From NCBI GenBank assembly GCA_012798135.1, contig JAAZNU010000121.1, positions 1 through 6,184 on the forward strand: a DNA stretch of 6,184 nt, read 5' to 3'. This stretch comes from Veillonellaceae bacterium (GTDB lineage: Bacteria > Bacillota_C > Negativicutes > UBA1444). Below are positions 5,164 through 6,184 of this stretch, in pieces (within the stretch, counting starts at the first letter, position 1; each line of letters starts with the position of its first letter). The notes under the pieces are model-generated. The model was not told the DNA's origin and ran no database searches. It was given only the letters and a program-made list of their open reading frames with translations. The translations under genes and the position numbers were made by a program.

Positions 5164-5850
5164 TTAGTTATATAACAAGTCTATGAGCAGGTCAAACACT
5201 TTATGCCCCCTATACTGTTCTAATTCCTTACTATCTTTTAAAAATTCTTTTAATCCATATCTAATTGGTTTATGTGGTTGATACTCCCCAGTGCGTAGTT
5301 CTGCTTTGCTAAAACCTTCACTATACATTTTCTGTAAAATTTCCTTGACTCGTTTTAATTCTTTGGAATTGAATATAAAACGGTCTTCTCCATGTTGAAT
5401 CATATAAAACCAGTTTGCAGTGTTTAGTTTGGCTTTAAATGCCATGTGTTTTCTAGATGAAGGTATACAGACGATAAAAGGAGTTCCTACATTTAAGGAA
5501 TTGATATTAAATAAATCATCAAGTAAGTTGCTACGGTCTCTGAATTCTACCTCCAAACCCTCTAAAGCTTTGGGGATTGCTTTAGAGATGTAAACAATGA
5601 TTTTATTCCCTACAATGTATGGGTAATTCCGTAACCATCCCTCCTGTAAAGAATACCTGCACGCCGGGCAAACATGGGTTTGGTCTGGACGTTTGAGACT
5701 GTTCCAGTCATTAAAATTTCCACTAAAAGCTTTATTTTTATTTACCCCTTCCTTGATTTTTACTCCACAGACAGTACAGTATCCATCTGTGGGTTCTACA
5801 TCCTTTATGGTTGGTTTAAGTATTTTATGGATAGTAAGTGTTGGATACAA
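5164..5850 (-). CDS. csf1: Csf1-like type IV CRISPR-Cas subunit (C4 zinc finger)
   Basis: This 228-residue protein is a likely Csf1, the signature large-subunit-like component of type IV CRISPR ribonucleoprotein complexes. It has two Cys pairs near the N-terminus, C25-x2-C28 and C61-x2-C64, that would form a C4 zinc site. They are separated by a Phe/Asn/Trp-rich stretch (FSGNFNDWNSL), as I recall for Csf1 proteins. Downstream come beta-rich segments and a conserved-looking basic motif, PSSRKHMAFKAKLN, at about residues 130-143. The C-terminal part is helical. There is no HD nuclease or GGDD cyclase motif, which argues against a IV-C/Cas10-like protein. Length fits the family. The start is TTG, because a stop lies two codons upstream in frame. 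It opens the csf1-cas11-csf2-csf3 order, and that context raises confidence. By family, Csf1 sits at the foot of the complex near the crRNA 5' end; catalysis is not expected. Confidence 0.8.
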   Translation of the reverse strand: MYPTLTIHKILKPTIKDVEPTDGYCTVCGVKIKEGVNKNKAFSGNFNDWNSLKRPDQTHVCPACRYSLQEGWLRNYPYIVGNKIIVYISKAIPKALEGLEVEFRDRSNLLDDLFNINSLNVGTPFIVCIPSSRKHMAFKAKLNTANWFYMIQHGEDRFIFNSKELKRVKEILQKMYSEGFSKAELRTGEYQPHKPIRYGLKEFLKDSKELEQYRGHKVFDLLIDLLYN

Positions 5851-5902
5851 AGCTTAAACCCCCTATGCCTTTGTGTTTGCATATTAATTCAGATAATTTC
5901 AT
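5825..5902 (-). CDS. Possible 25-residue leader peptide overlapping the csf1 start
   Basis: The ATG at 5902 has the best ribosome-binding site in this part of the window: GGAGG with a 7-base spacer. It also overlaps the stop of the preceding gene by four bases. The frame is only 25 codons (it begins MKLSELICKHKGIGG) and ends in TAA at 5825, 23 bases inside csf1 in a different frame. Ribosomes finishing this peptide would stop just past the TTG start of csf1, an arrangement that fits translational coupling. It may be a true leader peptide or a decaying former start. I know of no family for it, and its short length keeps confidence low. Confidence 0.3.
   Translation of the reverse strand: MKLSELICKHKGIGGLSFVSNTYYP
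5858..5863 (-). promoter_or_regulatory. Variant Shine-Dalgarno GGGGGT for csf1 (TTG start)
   Basis: GGGGGT lies 7 bases before the TTG at 5850. It differs from canonical GGAGGT by one A-to-G change, so it can still pair with CCUCCA of 16S rRNA through one G-U pair. In the csf1 frame a TAA occurs two codons upstream of this TTG, so the start cannot lie further upstream. The TTG is therefore the most likely start. Confidence 0.5.
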
Positions 5903-6051
5903 TTAACCGCCTCCAAGTAAACCCTTAAACGTTTCTGCAATTCAAGTAACGGCTTAACCTCATTCGCCGGTACTGGTGTGTTACTTGCGAATAACGCTTC
6001 GATATGGTTAAAAAGCCGTGTACTGTCTTCTTTAATCTGGTTTGTTGTCAT
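5899..6051 (-). CDS. Small hypothetical protein, 50 residues
   Basis: This ATG-initiated frame of 50 codons starts right after the TAA of the upstream gene. It ends in a TGA that shares four bases (ATGA) with the next ATG at 5902. The protein starts MTTNQIKEDSTRLFNHIEAL and looks mostly helical. The second half, from about residue 30, is rich in Leu, Lys, Arg and Glu (KPLLELQKRLRVYLEAVK) and is amphipathic. There is no signal peptide, Cys pair or membrane segment. I do not recognise a family. The snug packing on both sides, plus a GGTG just upstream of its start, favours a real small gene. Its location directly before csf1 would make it an accessory of the type IV locus or an unrelated element gene; nothing in the sequence decides which. 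Confidence 0.5.
   Translation of the reverse strand: MTTNQIKEDSTRLFNHIEALFASNTPVPANEVKPLLELQKRLRVYLEAVK
5910..5914 (-). promoter_or_regulatory. Shine-Dalgarno GGAGG for the 25-codon frame
   Basis: GGAGG on the minus strand is separated from the ATG at 5902 by 7 bases. This is a canonical site, stronger than the GGGGGT that serves csf1 itself, and it is the main reason to take the 25-codon frame seriously. Confidence 0.5.
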
Positions 6052-6183
6052 TTACACCGTTCTTAACCCATACTTATTTTTAAGATAATGCCTCCGAGTA
6101 TGGAGAATTATAAAACCCTCTGTTTTATATTTGGGAGTACCAGTCAACTGTTCTTCTAATTTTATAATAGAATCCCTAAACGG
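6052..6183 (-). CDS. C-terminal end of an unrecognised protein (partial)
   Basis: An open frame enters from the right edge of the window and runs 43 codons to a TAA stop. The next gene's ATG follows this TAA directly, with no spacer. The visible tail is charged and basic, with an acidic helix-like stretch (KLEEQL), a short beta-like run (GFIILHTR) and a basic end (RRHYLKNKYGLRTV). I do not recognise the family, and with only the tail present no function can be given. It is called as a gene because the frame is open to the edge, because TAA-ATG abutment is typical of operons, and because it lies on the same strand as everything else. It is probably the gene preceding the csf cluster in the same transcript. 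Confidence 0.55.
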   Translation of the reverse strand, partial: PFRDSIIKLEEQLTGTPKYKTEGFIILHTRRHYLKNKYGLRTV

Positions 6184-6184
6184 C

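Noticed and set aside
5825..5902. csf1 as a frameshifted gene really starting at 5902
   Set aside because: In the csf1 frame a TAA lies two codons before its TTG. A single base change would have to fall in the few bases between that TAA and the TTG to join the frames, which is unlikely.
1..6184. CRISPR array
   Set aside because: Reading both strands I see no regularly spaced direct repeats. Every stretch is accounted for by coding sequence or gaps shorter than about 65 bases. An array, if there is one, lies outside the window.

Overview
The window is one tightly packed, minus-strand gene cluster. Every supported gene reads from high to low coordinates, and no gap between genes exceeds about 65 bases. 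It reads as one transcription unit, entering at base 6184 and leaving at base 1. The DNA is A+T-rich. Starts are ATG and TTG, often behind GGAGG, GGTGA or GGGGGT ribosome-binding sites. This suggests a low-G+C prokaryote, either an archaeon such as a methanogen or possibly a Firmicute. I lean towards a plasmid or virus-like element, because type IV CRISPR-Cas genes and viral-type 7-deazaguanine genes usually live on such elements. The host cannot be settled from this window.

In transcription order: (1) 6183-5825 holds the end of an unrecognised gene, a 50-residue hypothetical protein and a 25-codon open frame that overlaps the next gene. (2) 5850-3194 is a type IV CRISPR-Cas effector set: csf1 (C4 zinc-finger subunit), a helical Cas11-like small subunit, csf2 (Cas7 backbone) and csf3 (Cas5). 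This is the order I associate with subtype IV-B. (3) 3178-2573 is a very short tRNA-guanine transglycosylase (TGT)/DpdA-like base-exchange enzyme. (4) 2576-1860 is a standard cas6 RNA endonuclease, which classical IV-B loci lack. (5) 1797-1378 is a full-motif QueF nitrile reductase (preQ0 to preQ1). (6) 1388-699 is an S-adenosylmethionine (SAM) methyltransferase with a Trm1-like D-I-D-P-F-G motif. (7) 702-265 is a protein with a possible winged-helix domain, followed in the same frame across one TGA by a Cys/His zinc-knuckle frame that runs off the window at base 1.

The main point is the interleaving. Genes that would put a 7-deazaguanine base into DNA (DpdA-like, QueF and perhaps a finishing methyltransferase) lie inside and directly after a type IV effector operon. 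The dpdA-like gene sits between csf3 and cas6, and its stop overlaps the cas6 start. Known IV-B loci carry a cysH-like companion gene of unclear role, so a DNA-modification module in this setting is notable. A reasonable hypothesis is that the element marks its own DNA (preQ1 or methylated preQ1) while an RNA-guided complex acts on unmarked DNA, or that the mark shields the element from host restriction. No CRISPR array, cas1/cas2, DinG helicase (csf4), terminator or clear promoter is visible.
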